Of a DNA stretch of 64,000 nucleotides, positions 41,202-50,382 are shown piece by piece; position 1 is the stretch's first letter, and each line of letters starts with the position of its first letter. Location: assembly GCF_021474425.1 (NCBI RefSeq), contig NZ_JAKEIP010000002.1:62001-126000 (forward strand), written 5' to 3'. This DNA comes from Streptomyces muensis. GTDB lineage: Bacteria; Actinomycetota; Actinomycetes; Streptomycetales; Streptomycetaceae. The translations under genes were made by a program, and so were the position numbers. The notes below the pieces were generated by a model. That model saw only the letters and a program-made list of their open reading frames with translations, searched no databases and was not told the DNA's origin.

Positions 41202-41495
41202 GTGAAGGTCGTGGTGATCGTTGGGCTGGTGGTCGGTCTGGCGCTGGTGGTGGGCGTCCTGGTGGTGCGCCGCCGTCGTGCAGCGAGGTGGTCGCAGGGC
41301 GAGGTGGCGTCGCCGCCGGGGGCCGGTGCGACGGATGGCATGTTGACCTGCCCGTCGTGCGCGCACCGGTTCAAGCGGCCCGCCATCATGATCGTCACCA
41401 AGGCCCAGGTGAAGAGGTACGGCCGCGACCCCATCCAGTGCCCGCGCTGCGATCTCATCTGGAACGCGGGCGGTAGGCCCCACAGGGTTCGCTGA
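41202..41495 (+). CDS. Small membrane-anchored zinc-ribbon protein
   Basis: A 97-residue protein. An N-terminal transmembrane helix (residues about 2-22) is followed by an RRRR stop-transfer cluster, then a C-terminal zinc-ribbon with CPSC at about 49-52 and CPRC at about 78-81. GTG start 41202 preceded by AAGGAG. The ribbon would face the cytoplasm if the Arg cluster obeys the positive-inside rule. I do not recognise the family and see no functional link beyond its place between the zinc and iron loci. Confidence 0.7.
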   Translation: MKVVVIVGLVVGLALVVGVLVVRRRRAARWSQGEVASPPGAGATDGMLTCPSCAHRFKRPAIMIVTKAQVKRYGRDPIQCPRCDLIWNAGGRPHRVR

Positions 41496-41550
41496 GAAAC
41501 CAGGGGCCCGTGGGTGCCGTGAGCTTCTGCCCAGGCATCAACCCCGCAGT

Positions 41551-41596
41551 GGACGCCGCCGCCGCGCGGACTGGGATCCGTGCGGCGGCGGCGTCC
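41551..41596. terminator. Strong bidirectional terminator between the zinc-ribbon gene and cchA
   Basis: A 20-bp stem (41551-41570 with 41577-41596, one G-T pair) and a 6-nt loop, between convergent genes. It marks the boundary between the coelibactin-side and coelichelin-side regions. Confidence 0.85.
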
Positions 41597-41630
41597 GGCC
41601 GGCCCTCGGGACCGCGGTGGGGCCGACGGG

Positions 41631-42578
41631 TCAGGGGTGGTTGGTCAGATAGCCGCCCATGGAGGTGAAGTACTCGGTCGCGGGCAACTCCCGGCCGTCC
41701 TCGGTCCGTACGCGTGTGATGGCGAGGCCGTGGTTGCGGCCGTTGCGGGCGTCGGCTCCGGCGACGATCACCACGCCGTCGCCCTCGCGGTAGAAGATAC
41801 GGCCGGGTGTGCCGCCGTAACGCCCTTCGGAGACGACCGCGGCCAGGACCTCGAGTCGCTTGCCCTTGTGGAAGGTGAAGGCGCTGGGGTACGGCTCGGA
41901 CTGGGCGCGGATCAGGCGCTCCAGGTCTTCCGCCGGCCAGGTCCAGTCGATGCGGCTGTCCTCGATGGACCGCTTGTGGAAAAAGCTCGCCTGCGACCGG
42001 TCCTGCTTGGTGAACTCGGTCTGCCCGGCGGCGATGAGGCCGAGCGCGCCGATGGTGACCGGGGCGATGAGGTCGACGGTCTTGTGGAAGAGGCCGGTGG
42101 CCGTGTCCGTCGGTCCGACCGGTACCGCCTCCTGGCGCACGATGTCGCCGGCGTCGAGCTCGTCGTTCATCATGTGCGCGGTGACGCCCACTTCGGGCTC
42201 GCCGTTGATCAGCGCCCAGATCAGCGGGGAGAAGCCGGCGTACTTCGGCAGCAGCGAGTCGTGCACGTTCAGCGTGCCGTGGCGCGGCAGGTCGAAGATG
42301 CGCGGGGGGATCCACGTACGCCAGTTGTTGGCCACGATGATGTCCGGGTCGGCCTCCTTCAGGCGCGCGAACAGCTCGTCGTCGTCAGGGCGGTTGCGGA
42401 TCACGACCGGGACGCCGTTCTCCTCGGCGAGGTCGGCGACCGAGTCGCTCCAGATCTTCTCGTACGCGTGCTCGCTCTTGGGGTGCGTCACGACCAGGAC
42501 CACGTCGTGCTCGGAGTCCAGGAGGGCTTGCAGGGTGCGGTGCCCCCAGGTCTGGTAGCCGAACATGACGACCCGCAT
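41631..42578 (-). CDS. cchA: Methionyl-tRNA formyltransferase-like hydroxyornithine formyltransferase
   Basis: A 315-residue N10-formyltetrahydrofolate-dependent formyltransferase. It is expected to formylate N5-hydroxyornithine to give the N5-formyl-N5-hydroxyornithine units of coelichelin. Seen: LNVHDSLLPKYAGFSP near residue 92, containing the Asn and His of the catalytic triad, and DELDAGDIV carrying the Asp. A C-terminal Fmt-type substrate domain (FTFHKGKRLEVLAAV) follows. Start ATG 42578 follows GGAGGAA; the ORF open to 42623 is rejected for lack of a ribosome-binding site. Divergent from cchB across a region with two iron boxes. Confidence 0.9.
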   Translation of the reverse strand: MRVVMFGYQTWGHRTLQALLDSEHDVVLVVTHPKSEHAYEKIWSDSVADLAEENGVPVVIRNRPDDDELFARLKEADPDIIVANNWRTWIPPRIFDLPRHGTLNVHDSLLPKYAGFSPLIWALINGEPEVGVTAHMMNDELDAGDIVRQEAVPVGPTDTATGLFHKTVDLIAPVTIGALGLIAAGQTEFTKQDRSQASFFHKRSIEDSRIDWTWPAEDLERLIRAQSEPYPSAFTFHKGKRLEVLAAVVSEGRYGGTPGRIFYREGDGVVIVAGADARNGRNHGLAITRVRTEDGRELPATEYFTSMGGYLTNHP

Positions 42579-42615
42579 GGGGTTCCTCCTCAGGGCAGGG
42601 GTTGGCCGTGGCCAG

Positions 42616-42634
42616 TAAAGCAAGGCTTACCTAA
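42616..42634. promoter_or_regulatory. Iron box (DmdR/IdeR type) for cchA
   Basis: TAAAGCAAGGCTTACCTAA agrees with the recalled consensus TTAGGTTAGGCTAACCTAA at 13 of 19 positions, with the right half-site strong. Lies 38 nt upstream of cchA. Confidence 0.65.
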
Positions 42635-42719
42635 GTGGTCAACGGGGCGCGTCCATAGGTGTGTTGACCGACCTGCCTGTTCCCGGGCGTCCGTTTTGCC
42701 TATGGACAGCTTCACAGGA

Positions 42720-42738
42720 TGAGCTTAGCCTTACCTAA
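42720..42738. promoter_or_regulatory. Iron box (DmdR/IdeR type) for cchB
   Basis: TGAGCTTAGCCTTACCTAA matches the iron-box consensus at 15 of 19 positions, about 100 nt upstream of the cchB ATG. The site overlaps the spurious upstream extension of the cchB frame. Confidence 0.7.
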
Positions 42739-42841
42739 GTTTTGGGCCGCGGCTCTTCGGTGTGCCCACCTTCCGTACTTCCCGATGCTCGACCAACGGC
42801 GGCCTGCCCCGCATGGCCGCCGTCCGCACGATGGGAGTGAC

Positions 42842-44197
42842 ATGGCACAGGCTCGACCTGACGACGCCTCTTTGATCCACGACCTCATTGGCATCGGCTT
42901 CGGGCCGTCCAACGTGGCCATGGCGATTGCGCTCAGCGAGCACAACGCACGCGTCGGCGGTGAGGAAGTGGTCAACGCCCACTTCTTCGAGCAGCAGCCG
43001 CGCTTCGGCTGGCACCGAGGCATGCTCATCGACGACGCGACCATGCAGGTGTCCTTCCTCAAGGACCTGGTGACGCTCCGGAACCCGGCCAGCGAGTACA
43101 GCTTCCTGTGCTACCTCCAGAGCAAGGGACGGCTGATCGACTTCATCAACCACAAGAACCTCTTCCCGCTGCGGGTGGAGTTCCACGACTACTTCGAGTG
43201 GGCCGCCGACAAGGTCGACGACATGGTCTCCTACGGCCACGAGGTCGTCGGCGTCATGCCCGTCGTCCGCGACGGCGCCGTCGAGTATCTGGACGTCACC
43301 GTCCGGTCGGGGGAGGGGCTCGCCGTCCACCGGGCGCGCAACCTGGTCATCGGCACCGGGCTGCGCCCCCTCATGCCCGAAGGCGTGGAGCGCACCGAGC
43401 GTGTCTGGCACAACTCCGAACTGCTGGCGAAGGTCGATGAGTTGGAGGACGCCTCGCCCTCCCGGTTCGTCGTCGTCGGTGCCGGACAGAGCGCCGCCGA
43501 GAACGTCGCCTATCTCCACAGACGCTTCCCGCGGGCCGAGGTCTGCGCGGTCTTCTCCCGCTACGGCTACAGCCCCGCCGACGACAGCAGCTTCGCCAAC
43601 CGGATCTTCGACCCCGAGGCCGTCGACGAGTACTTCACCGCGCCGGAGGACGTCAAACGCCGGCTGATGGACTACCACGGCAACACCAACTACTCCGTGG
43701 TGGACATCGACCTGATCGACGACCTGTACCGGCAGATGTACCAGGAGAAGGTCCTCGGCACCGAGCGCCTGCGCTTCCACAACGTCTCCCGGCTCACCGA
43801 CGTCAAGGAGACACCGGACAAGGTACGGGCCACCGTCACCTCCCTCGTCACCGGCGAGGAGACCCTCCTGGACGCCGACGTCGTGGTCTTCGCCACCGGC
43901 TACAGCCCCGCCGACCCCGTCGGCCTGCTCGGCGAGGTCGCGGACCGCTGCCTGCGCGACGACGAGGGCCGCGTCCGCGTCGAGCGGGACTACCGCATCG
44001 CGACGGACCCCGATCTGCGCTGCGGCATCTATCTGCAGGGCGGCACGGAACACACCCACGGCATCACGTCGTCCCTGCTGTCCAACACCGCCATCAGGGT
44101 CGGCGAGATCCTGGACTCGCTCCTCGACCGGGGCTTCAAGTCCGCTTCCAGCGAAGTCCGGACGGTCGCCGACGGCACCGGCAGCGCAGCCCGCTAG
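42842..44197 (+). CDS. cchB: L-ornithine N5-monooxygenase
   Basis: A 451-residue flavin-dependent N-hydroxylating monooxygenase of the PvdA/SidA family. It makes N5-hydroxyornithine for coelichelin. The FAD motif GIGFGPSNVAMA lies near residue 17, the NADPH motif VVGAGQSAAENVAYL near 211, and the family C-terminal signature ATGYSPADP near 350. Start ATG 42842 after GGGAG. An open frame to 42719 exists but crosses the iron box and does not resemble the family. Probably induced under iron limitation. A weak hairpin (44235-44255) separates it from cchC. Confidence 0.93.
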   Translation: MAQARPDDASLIHDLIGIGFGPSNVAMAIALSEHNARVGGEEVVNAHFFEQQPRFGWHRGMLIDDATMQVSFLKDLVTLRNPASEYSFLCYLQSKGRLIDFINHKNLFPLRVEFHDYFEWAADKVDDMVSYGHEVVGVMPVVRDGAVEYLDVTVRSGEGLAVHRARNLVIGTGLRPLMPEGVERTERVWHNSELLAKVDELEDASPSRFVVVGAGQSAAENVAYLHRRFPRAEVCAVFSRYGYSPADDSSFANRIFDPEAVDEYFTAPEDVKRRLMDYHGNTNYSVVDIDLIDDLYRQMYQEKVLGTERLRFHNVSRLTDVKETPDKVRATVTSLVTGEETLLDADVVVFATGYSPADPVGLLGEVADRCLRDDEGRVRVERDYRIATDPDLRCGIYLQGGTEHTHGITSSLLSNTAIRVGEILDSLLDRGFKSASSEVRTVADGTGSAAR

Positions 44198-44295
44198 CCC
44201 GCCCGCTGCCTCAGCCGCTCACCTGGCCGCGCCCGCCCGGCGAACCCCACCGGGCCGGCGTGGCGGCACTGATCAAAGGGATAACGTACGTCCAC

Positions 44296-45354
44296 ATGGG
44301 CACGACTGCACTTGAGCGCCCCGCGGCCAAGGCCACAACACAGGCCCGCCGTCGGCGAGTTGTGGGTTTGGGCACGCTGGCGGTGATCCTCCTGACCGCG
44401 GGGGTGGTGTCGCTCGCCGTCGGTGCGCGGGCGCTGAGTCCGGGCGAGGTCTGGCACGGTCTCTTCGCGGCACCTGACTCCGACCAGCGGCTCACCGAGA
44501 TCAGGCTCATCGTGCAGACGGTGCGGGTGCCGCGCACGGTGCTCGCGATCGTGGCGGGCGTCGCCCTGGGGGTCAGTGGGGCGCTGATCCAGGGGTACAC
44601 ACGCAATCCGATCGCCGACACCGGCCTGTTGGGGGTGAACTCGGGCGCGTCGTTCGCCGTGGTGTCGGTGATCGCGCTGTTCGGGTTCTCCAGCCCCTTC
44701 CAGTACGTCTGGTTCGCCTTCCTGGGGGCGGCGGTCGCCGGTGTCGTCGTGTTCGGCCTTGCGAGTATCGGGCGAGGGGCCGGCAATCCGCTGACGCTCG
44801 CCCTGGCCGGGCAAGGGGTCACGGTGTTCCTCGCGGCTATGACCACGGCGGTGGCGCTGTCGGACAAGCAGTCGCTGAACGCGCTCCGGTTCTGGAACTC
44901 GGGCTCCGTGGCCGGCGTCGGATTCGACGTCATCTGGCCGGTGACCGCCTTCATCGCGGCGGGGCTGGTGCTGGCGCTGACCACGCTGCCCGCCATCAAC
45001 CTGCTCAACCTGGGCGAGGACGTGGCCCGCGGACTGGGCGTGAACGTCGCGCTGAGCCGGACCGTCGGCATCGCCGCCATCACCCTGCTGGCCGGCGCGG
45101 CGACCGCGGCGTGCGGCCCCATCGCGTTCGTCGGACTCATGGTGGCCCATGTGGCCCGGTATCTGACCGGGCCGGACTACCGCTGGCTGGTGCCGTACGC
45201 GGGCCTGCTCGGCGCGATCGTCCTGCTGGTCTGCGACATCGTGGGGCGCCTGGTGGTGCGGCCGAGCGAACTGGACGCCGGTGTACTCGTCGCCCTCCTC
45301 GGAGCCCCGTTCCTCGCGGCTCTGGTGTGGCTCGGAAAGTTCAAGAACGCATGA
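44296..45354 (+). CDS. cchC: Ferric-siderophore ABC permease
   Basis: A 352-residue FecCD-family permease with about nine or ten membrane helices. Family landmarks are VRVPRTVLAIVAGVALGVSGALIQ near residue 75 and ARGLGVNV followed by GPIAFVGLMVAHVAR in the C-terminal part. With CchD it forms the membrane channel for ferric coelichelin. Start uncertain: ATG 44296 chosen; GTG 44260 is in frame with no better ribosome-binding site. Its TGA overlaps the cchD ATG by 4 nt. Confidence 0.9.
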   Translation: MGTTALERPAAKATTQARRRRVVGLGTLAVILLTAGVVSLAVGARALSPGEVWHGLFAAPDSDQRLTEIRLIVQTVRVPRTVLAIVAGVALGVSGALIQGYTRNPIADTGLLGVNSGASFAVVSVIALFGFSSPFQYVWFAFLGAAVAGVVVFGLASIGRGAGNPLTLALAGQGVTVFLAAMTTAVALSDKQSLNALRFWNSGSVAGVGFDVIWPVTAFIAAGLVLALTTLPAINLLNLGEDVARGLGVNVALSRTVGIAAITLLAGAATAACGPIAFVGLMVAHVARYLTGPDYRWLVPYAGLLGAIVLLVCDIVGRLVVRPSELDAGVLVALLGAPFLAALVWLGKFKNA

Positions 45355-46433
45355 GCGGGGCAGACGTGAAGCCGAACGGGGCAGACGTGAAACCGGCGTT
45401 GGCGCCGGGCGTACGGCTCGGACAGGTGTCGTTCGTGTGGCGGCCCTGGATCGCCTCCGTCACGTTCCTGCTGGCGGCGGCGACCTTCCTGGTGTTCTGC
45501 GTGTCCATCGCGGTCGGGGACTTCCCCCTCGGCCTGTCCCAGGTGATCGCCACGATCCTCGGCCGCGGCGAGCAGGTCGACGAGTTCGTCATCATGGACC
45601 TGCGGATGCCGCGTGCCCTGGCCGGGCTCGTCGTGGGGATCGCGCTGGGGGTGTCCGGGGCGATCACGCAGTCCATCGCACGCAATCCGCTGGCCAGCCC
45701 GGACATTCTGGGAATCACCTGGGGTGCCAGTGCGGTCGCGGTGTTCGGGGTGACGGTGTCGGGCGGGACCGCCGCGGCCGTCGTGCACTCCGTGGGCCTG
45801 TCGGCGGCGGCGCTCGCGGGCGGTCTCTGCACGGGTCTGCTGGTGTACTTCCTGGCGTGGCGGCGCGGCATCGACGGCTTCCGGCTCATCCTCATCGGCA
45901 TCTCGGTGAGCGCCGTGATGGAGGCGATCACGACCTGGCTGCTGGCCACGGCCGACATCAGGGACGTGGCGCAGGCCCAGGCATGGCTGGTCGGCTCGCT
46001 GGACAACCGGTCGTGGGACGAGGTCCACGTGGCGCTGTGGGGCACGCTCGCCCTCCTGGTCGTCGTGTCGTGCATCGCGTTCCAGTTCAAACCGCTGCAC
46101 CTCGGCGACGATGTCGCCGCGGGCCTCGGCGTCCGGTACTCCGCGGTGCGAGCGGTCCTTCTGCTGTGTGCGGTCCTGCTGGCCGGCGTGGCCGTGAGCG
46201 CGGCCGGCCCGGTCCCGTTCGTCGCGCTGGTGGCGCCGCAGATGGCGATGCGACTGGCACGGTGTCCGACACCGCCGATGGTGGCCTCGGGCATGGTCGG
46301 TGCGGTGCTGCTGATCGGCTCGGACCTGGTCGCACGGACCGCGCTGCCCGTCAGTCTCCCGGTCGGCGTGGTCACCGCGGCGATCGGCGGCCCCTTCCTC
46401 GTCTATCTGCTGGTGCGGGCCAACCGCAGGTAG
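45351..46433 (+). CDS. cchD: Ferric-siderophore ABC permease
   Basis: A 360-residue FecCD-family permease, partner of CchC, with LRMPRALAGLVVGIALGVSG, NPLASPDILGI and GPVPFVALVAPQMAMRL landmarks. The ATG lies in an ATGA overlap with cchC. The hydrophilic N-terminus contains a small tandem repeat (GADVKPN-GADVKP, about 45357-45397), which the family does not normally carry. A longer upstream frame exists within cchC but is a shadow. Confidence 0.9.
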   Translation: MSGADVKPNGADVKPALAPGVRLGQVSFVWRPWIASVTFLLAAATFLVFCVSIAVGDFPLGLSQVIATILGRGEQVDEFVIMDLRMPRALAGLVVGIALGVSGAITQSIARNPLASPDILGITWGASAVAVFGVTVSGGTAAAVVHSVGLSAAALAGGLCTGLLVYFLAWRRGIDGFRLILIGISVSAVMEAITTWLLATADIRDVAQAQAWLVGSLDNRSWDEVHVALWGTLALLVVVSCIAFQFKPLHLGDDVAAGLGVRYSAVRAVLLLCAVLLAGVAVSAAGPVPFVALVAPQMAMRLARCPTPPMVASGMVGAVLLIGSDLVARTALPVSLPVGVVTAAIGGPFLVYLLVRANRR

Positions 46434-46439
46434 TGGTAC

Positions 46440-46458
46440 AGAAGTTAGGCAAGCCTGA
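46440..46458. promoter_or_regulatory. Iron box (DmdR/IdeR type) upstream of cchE
   Basis: AGAAGTTAGGCAAGCCTGA carries a TTAGGC-AA-GCCTGA palindromic core, with 13 of 19 positions matching the consensus. It is 19 nt before the cchE start and 7 nt after the cchD stop, so cchE may have its own iron-regulated promoter. Confidence 0.65.
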
Positions 46459-46476
46459 ACAAAAGGAGGGGGGCCT

Positions 46477-47316
46477 GTGGTCACTCAGTCCATCACCGGG
46501 ATCGAGTCCGCGGTCGATGACGTCTCACGGCTGGCGGCCAGGGGCGTCACGGTCGGGTACGGCGCCCGGACCGTGATCGACGATCTCGACGTGGCGATAC
46601 CGCCCGGCGTCATCACCACCATCATCGGCCCCAACGGCTGTGGGAAATCCACCCTCTTGCGAACCCTGTCGCGGCTGCTCAAGCCGACGAAGGGAACCGT
46701 CGTGCTGGACGGCGACGACATCGTCAAGCTCAAGACCAGGGATGTGGCGAAGAAGCTCGGCCTGCTGCCGCAGGCGCCGGTCGCGCCGGACGGGCTGACG
46801 GTGGCCGACCTCGTCACCAGGGGCCGTCATCCGCACCAGAGCTGGCTGCGGCAGTGGTCGTCGGACGACGCCGGCGTCGTGGAACGCGCGTTGGCCATGA
46901 CCGGGGTGTCCGACCTGGCGGACCGTCCGGTCGACACGCTGTCCGGCGGCCAGCGCCAGCGGGTCTGGATCTCGATGACGCTGGCCCAGGGCACCGACCT
47001 GCTCTTGCTGGACGAGCCGACCACCTACCTCGACCTGGCGCACGCGATCGACGTGCTCGACCTGGTGAACGACCTGCACGAGTCCGGGTGCACCGTGGTC
47101 ATGGTGCTGCACGACCTCAATCTGGCCACGCGCTACAGCGACAACCTCATCGTGATGAGGGAGGGGTCGATCCTGGCGCAGGGGCATCCGCGTGACGTCA
47201 TCACCGCCGAGCTGCTGGACGACGCGTTCGGACTGCGGGCCAAGGTGATCGACGATCCGGTCGGCGACAGGCCGCTGATCGTGCCGATCGGTCGTACGCA
47301 CGTTCAACTCGGTTAG
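46477..47316 (+). CDS. cchE: Ferric-siderophore ABC transporter ATPase
   Basis: A 279-residue FepC-type ATPase that powers the CchCD permease. Walker A GPNGCGKST near residue 50, Q-loop LPQ, signature LSGGQRQRV, Walker B LLLLDEPTTYLD and H-loop VLHDLN are all intact. GTG start after AAAAGGAGGGG, an excellent ribosome-binding site. Its own iron box lies in the 43-nt gap after cchD. Confidence 0.93.
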   Translation: MVTQSITGIESAVDDVSRLAARGVTVGYGARTVIDDLDVAIPPGVITTIIGPNGCGKSTLLRTLSRLLKPTKGTVVLDGDDIVKLKTRDVAKKLGLLPQAPVAPDGLTVADLVTRGRHPHQSWLRQWSSDDAGVVERALAMTGVSDLADRPVDTLSGGQRQRVWISMTLAQGTDLLLLDEPTTYLDLAHAIDVLDLVNDLHESGCTVVMVLHDLNLATRYSDNLIVMREGSILAQGHPRDVITAELLDDAFGLRAKVIDDPVGDRPLIVPIGRTHVQLG

Positions 47317-47337
47317 TTCGCACTAAAGTTATAAAAG

Positions 47338-47356
47338 TTAGGCTAGGCTTGCCTTA
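47338..47356. promoter_or_regulatory. Iron box (DmdR/IdeR type) upstream of cchF
   Basis: TTAGGCTAGGCTTGCCTTA matches the consensus at 15 of 19 positions, between cchE and cchF. Confidence 0.75.
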
Positions 47357-47430
47357 TCTCCATGCGGTACGGTTTGCCTGCCCTTTAGACGGGGGCGAAG
47401 TGGACAGCGCGAAAAGCAAGGGGATTGCGG

Positions 47431-48489
47431 ATGCTCCTCCACAGAACGACGCGTAGGAAGCCATGGCGGCGGCTGGCGGCGATGCTCTCGGCCGCGACTC
47501 TCGGCGTCGGCCTCCTCGCGGGCTGCGGTTCCGAGTCCGACTCGGCCGACAAGGCGAGCGACAACACCTCGACCACCGCGGCCGGCGCCTTCCCGGTCAG
47601 CGTGGAGCACGCGTTCGGAACGACGAAGATCACCGAAGCCCCGAAGCGAGTCGTCACCGTCGGCTACACCGACGACCAGACCGTCCTGGCGTTCGGCATC
47701 AAGCCGGTCGGCATGACCGACCAGTACCCCAACCCCGCGGGCCAGAGCCCCGACATCAACACCCAGTGGCCCTGGGTCAAGGACAAGTGGGGCGACAGCA
47801 AGCCCGAGGTCATCATGAAGAACGGTGACAACGGCCCCAACTTCGAGAAGATCGCCGCTCTTCGCCCCGACCTGATCATCGCGGTCTACTCCGAGATCGA
47901 CCAGGCCGGCTACGACAAGCTCTCCAAGATCGCTCCGACGGTCGGCCGTACCAAGGCCGAGAAGGAGCCGTTCAGCGCGCCCTGGCAGGACAACGCACTG
48001 CAGATCGCCAAGGCCCTCGGCAAGGCCGACGAGGGCGAGAAGATGGTGGCGGACATCCAGGGCAAGCTCGACGCGGCCAAGAAGGACCACCCCGAGTTCG
48101 CCGACCAGACCGCCGTCGCGCTGTCCTGGTACGAGGACTCGGTGGCGCCGTTCACCTCCACCGACGTGCGCGGACGACTGGTGTCGGGCATCGGCTTCAA
48201 GTACCAGAGCGAGATCGACAAGGTCGCGGACGGCAGCTTCTACACCAAGCTGTCCCCCGAACGCATCGACCTCGTCGACGTCGACCACATTTTCGTCATC
48301 AACGACAAGGCGGACACGGACGCGCTGAAGAAGTTCAAGCTGTTCGCCAACCTCGACGCCGTCAAGAAGGGCAACGTGTCCTATCTGCTGGACAGCGAGG
48401 GCCCGGCGGTCGGCGCGGCCATCTCCCAGGGCACCCTGCTGTCCATGCCGTACGCCGTCGACGAGCTCGTCAAGTCGGCGGCCGAGTAG
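47431..48489 (+). CDS. cchF: Ferric-siderophore-binding lipoprotein
   Basis: A 352-residue FepB/FhuD-type receptor. The positively charged N-terminus and hydrophobic segment end in a lipobox LLAGC (Cys at about residue 32), so it is anchored on the outer face of the membrane. The binding domain contains APKRVVTVGYTDDQ and KIAALRPDLIIAVYSEID. It delivers ferric coelichelin to CchCDE. Start ATG 47431 preceded by AAGGGG; the TTG two codons upstream is less likely. Confidence 0.92.
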   Translation: MLLHRTTRRKPWRRLAAMLSAATLGVGLLAGCGSESDSADKASDNTSTTAAGAFPVSVEHAFGTTKITEAPKRVVTVGYTDDQTVLAFGIKPVGMTDQYPNPAGQSPDINTQWPWVKDKWGDSKPEVIMKNGDNGPNFEKIAALRPDLIIAVYSEIDQAGYDKLSKIAPTVGRTKAEKEPFSAPWQDNALQIAKALGKADEGEKMVADIQGKLDAAKKDHPEFADQTAVALSWYEDSVAPFTSTDVRGRLVSGIGFKYQSEIDKVADGSFYTKLSPERIDLVDVDHIFVINDKADTDALKKFKLFANLDAVKKGNVSYLLDSEGPAVGAAISQGTLLSMPYAVDELVKSAAE

Positions 48490-48535
48490 AGATGCCGGTC
48501 ACCACTTCCTGTCCCCGGCCCGCCCAGGTAGCGGC

Positions 48536-50323
48536 GTGAGTACGACCGACACACGGCTCGCCCCGGCAACCCTGCGCACGGCGACCGGACGCGAGGCAAC
48601 CCGATGGGTCGCGGCGCACTGCCGCGAGGTGCCCTGGCTGACGGCGGCCACCGTGCTCACCACGGTGGCCGGGGCGGCGCTCCAGGTGCTCCCCGTGCTC
48701 CTGCTCGGCCGGGTCGTCGACGGGGTGGTCGAGGGCGAATCGCGCTCGATCCTCGTCACGATCGGGGTGTTGATGGGGGCCGCCGCGCTGCTCGGCGCGG
48801 CGGCCACCGCGGTGTCGACCTACCTGATCGGACGGCTGGGCGCGGATCTGCTCGCGTGGCTGCGGGAAGGCGCCGTCCGAGCGGTCCTCGGGATGCCGAG
48901 CGCACGGATCGAGGAGGTCGGCCGGGGAGACGTACTCTCCCGGGTCGGTGACGACGTCGCCGTCATCTCCAAGGGCATCCGTACGGCCATCCCCACGGTG
49001 TTCTCCGCGGGAGTACTGGTCGCCATCGCCACGTTCGGCATGTTCGGACTGGACTGGCGGCTCGGCCTCGCGGGCGCCGGCGCGCTGCCCGCGTACGCGC
49101 TGGCCCTGCGCTGGTACCTGCCCCGCTCCGCCCCGCTCTACCAGAAGCAGCGGGTGGCCCAGGCGGACCGCGCGCAGGCGCTGATCAGCGGCTTGAACGG
49201 CATCGACACGGTCCGGGCGTACCGCCTGGAGGACTCCTTCCGCGAGAAGGTCACCGACGAGTCGTGGCGGGTGCGCAATCTCGGCATCGAGGTGTTCCGG
49301 TTCTTCGGACGGTTCGTCGGCCGGGAGAACCGCGCCGAGTTCATCGGGCTGGTCCTGATCCTCCTGGTGGGATACGCCCTGCTGGAGGCCGACGCCGCCA
49401 GCCTCGGCGAGGTGTCGGCGGCGCCGCTGCTGTTCCACCGGCTGTTCACGCCGCTGGGGCTCATCATGTTCACCTTCGACGAGGCCCAGAAGTCGGGCGC
49501 GAGCCTGACCCGGCTGGTCGGCGTGTTGGGCGAGGCGGGGGAGGGCCGGCTGGTGGGCGACCCGGCCGTCGCACCGGTGGACGCCGAGCCGCTGCCGGTG
49601 ACGGTGGAGGGACTGACGTTCCGTTACCCCGGCACCGAGGAGCCCGTCCTCAGGGACGTCAACCTGACGATCCCGGGCGGCGGTTCGCTCGCGCTGGTGG
49701 GGGCGACGGGTGCCGGCAAAACGACCCTGGCCGCGTTGATCGCGGGCATCGGGACCCCGCAGGCGGGGTCGGTGCGCATCGGCTCGACCGACCTCGCCGA
49801 CCTGGACGAGGCCGGGGCGCGGGCCATGGTGAGCATCCTGACGCAGGAGACACACGTCTTCTCCGGTCCCCTCGCCGACGACCTGCGGCTGGCCGCCCCC
49901 GAAGCGACCGACGCCGAGCTGATGGACGCCTTGCGCACGGTCGGCGCCGGCGAGTGGGCCGAGATGCTGCCCGACGGACTGAAGACCCCGGTCGGCGAAG
50001 GCGGCGAGCGTCTGGACGTCACCAAGGTCGCGCAGCTCGCCCTGGCCAGGCTGGTGTTGAGCCGGTCGCCCGTGGTCGTGCTGGACGAATCGACGGCGGA
50101 AGCGGGCAGCGAGGGCGCCGCCGAACTGGAGCGGGCCGTGCTCGCCGCATGCTCGGGCCGGACCACCCTGTTCGTGGCACACCGGCTGACCCAGGCGATG
50201 GCGGCCGACCGGATCGCCGTACTGGACGCGGGCCGCGTCGTCGAGCAGGGGACACACGAGCAGCTGGTGGCTCTGGACGGCCGGTACGCGCGACTCTGGC
50301 AGGCATGGCGAGAGGGTAGTTAG
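48536..50323 (+). CDS. cchG: ABC half-transporter, coelichelin exporter subunit with degenerate signature motif
   Basis: A 595-residue exporter-fold protein with six N-terminal membrane helices and a C-terminal ATPase. Walker [10 protein letters not shown] (near residue 393), Walker B VVVLDE with the catalytic Glu, and the H-loop VAHRL are intact. The ABC signature LSGGQ is replaced by LDVTK (near 499) and the D-loop by EAGS. It probably pairs with CchI, which shows the reverse pattern. It is expected to export coelichelin across the membrane. GTG start with a weak ribosome-binding site. Its stop codon lies inside the cchH iron box. Confidence 0.88.
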   Translation: MSTTDTRLAPATLRTATGREATRWVAAHCREVPWLTAATVLTTVAGAALQVLPVLLLGRVVDGVVEGESRSILVTIGVLMGAAALLGAAATAVSTYLIGRLGADLLAWLREGAVRAVLGMPSARIEEVGRGDVLSRVGDDVAVISKGIRTAIPTVFSAGVLVAIATFGMFGLDWRLGLAGAGALPAYALALRWYLPRSAPLYQKQRVAQADRAQALISGLNGIDTVRAYRLEDSFREKVTDESWRVRNLGIEVFRFFGRFVGRENRAEFIGLVLILLVGYALLEADAASLGEVSAAPLLFHRLFTPLGLIMFTFDEAQKSGASLTRLVGVLGEAGEGRLVGDPAVAPVDAEPLPVTVEGLTFRYPGTEEPVLRDVNLTIPGGGSLALVGATGAGKTTLAALIAGIGTPQAGSVRIGSTDLADLDEAGARAMVSILTQETHVFSGPLADDLRLAAPEATDAELMDALRTVGAGEWAEMLPDGLKTPVGEGGERLDVTKVAQLALARLVLSRSPVVVLDESTAEAGSEGAAELERAVLAACSGRTTLFVAHRLTQAMAADRIAVLDAGRVVEQGTHEQLVALDGRYARLWQAWREGS

Positions 50324-50333
50324 GTAAGCCTAA
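50315..50333. promoter_or_regulatory. Iron box for cchH overlapping the end of cchG
   Basis: Contains a perfect TTAGG-TAAG-CCTAA palindrome (50320-50333); 12 of 19 positions match the extended consensus. The cchG TAG (50321-50323) is part of the palindrome. Confidence 0.7.
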
Positions 50334-50382
50334 GTCGAGTTGGGCTTGCTTTCGTTTCCTTGGAAAGGGTGCTGAGTCTTCG

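Noticed and set aside
42719..42841. 41-residue extension of cchB
   Set aside because: It begins inside the iron box and is unlike ornithine monooxygenase N-termini; ATG 42842 has a good ribosome-binding site.
44235..44255. Short hairpin between cchB and cchC as a transcription terminator
   Set aside because: A six-bp stem with a nine-nt loop is too weak to call; no iron box or promoter precedes cchC, so readthrough is likely.
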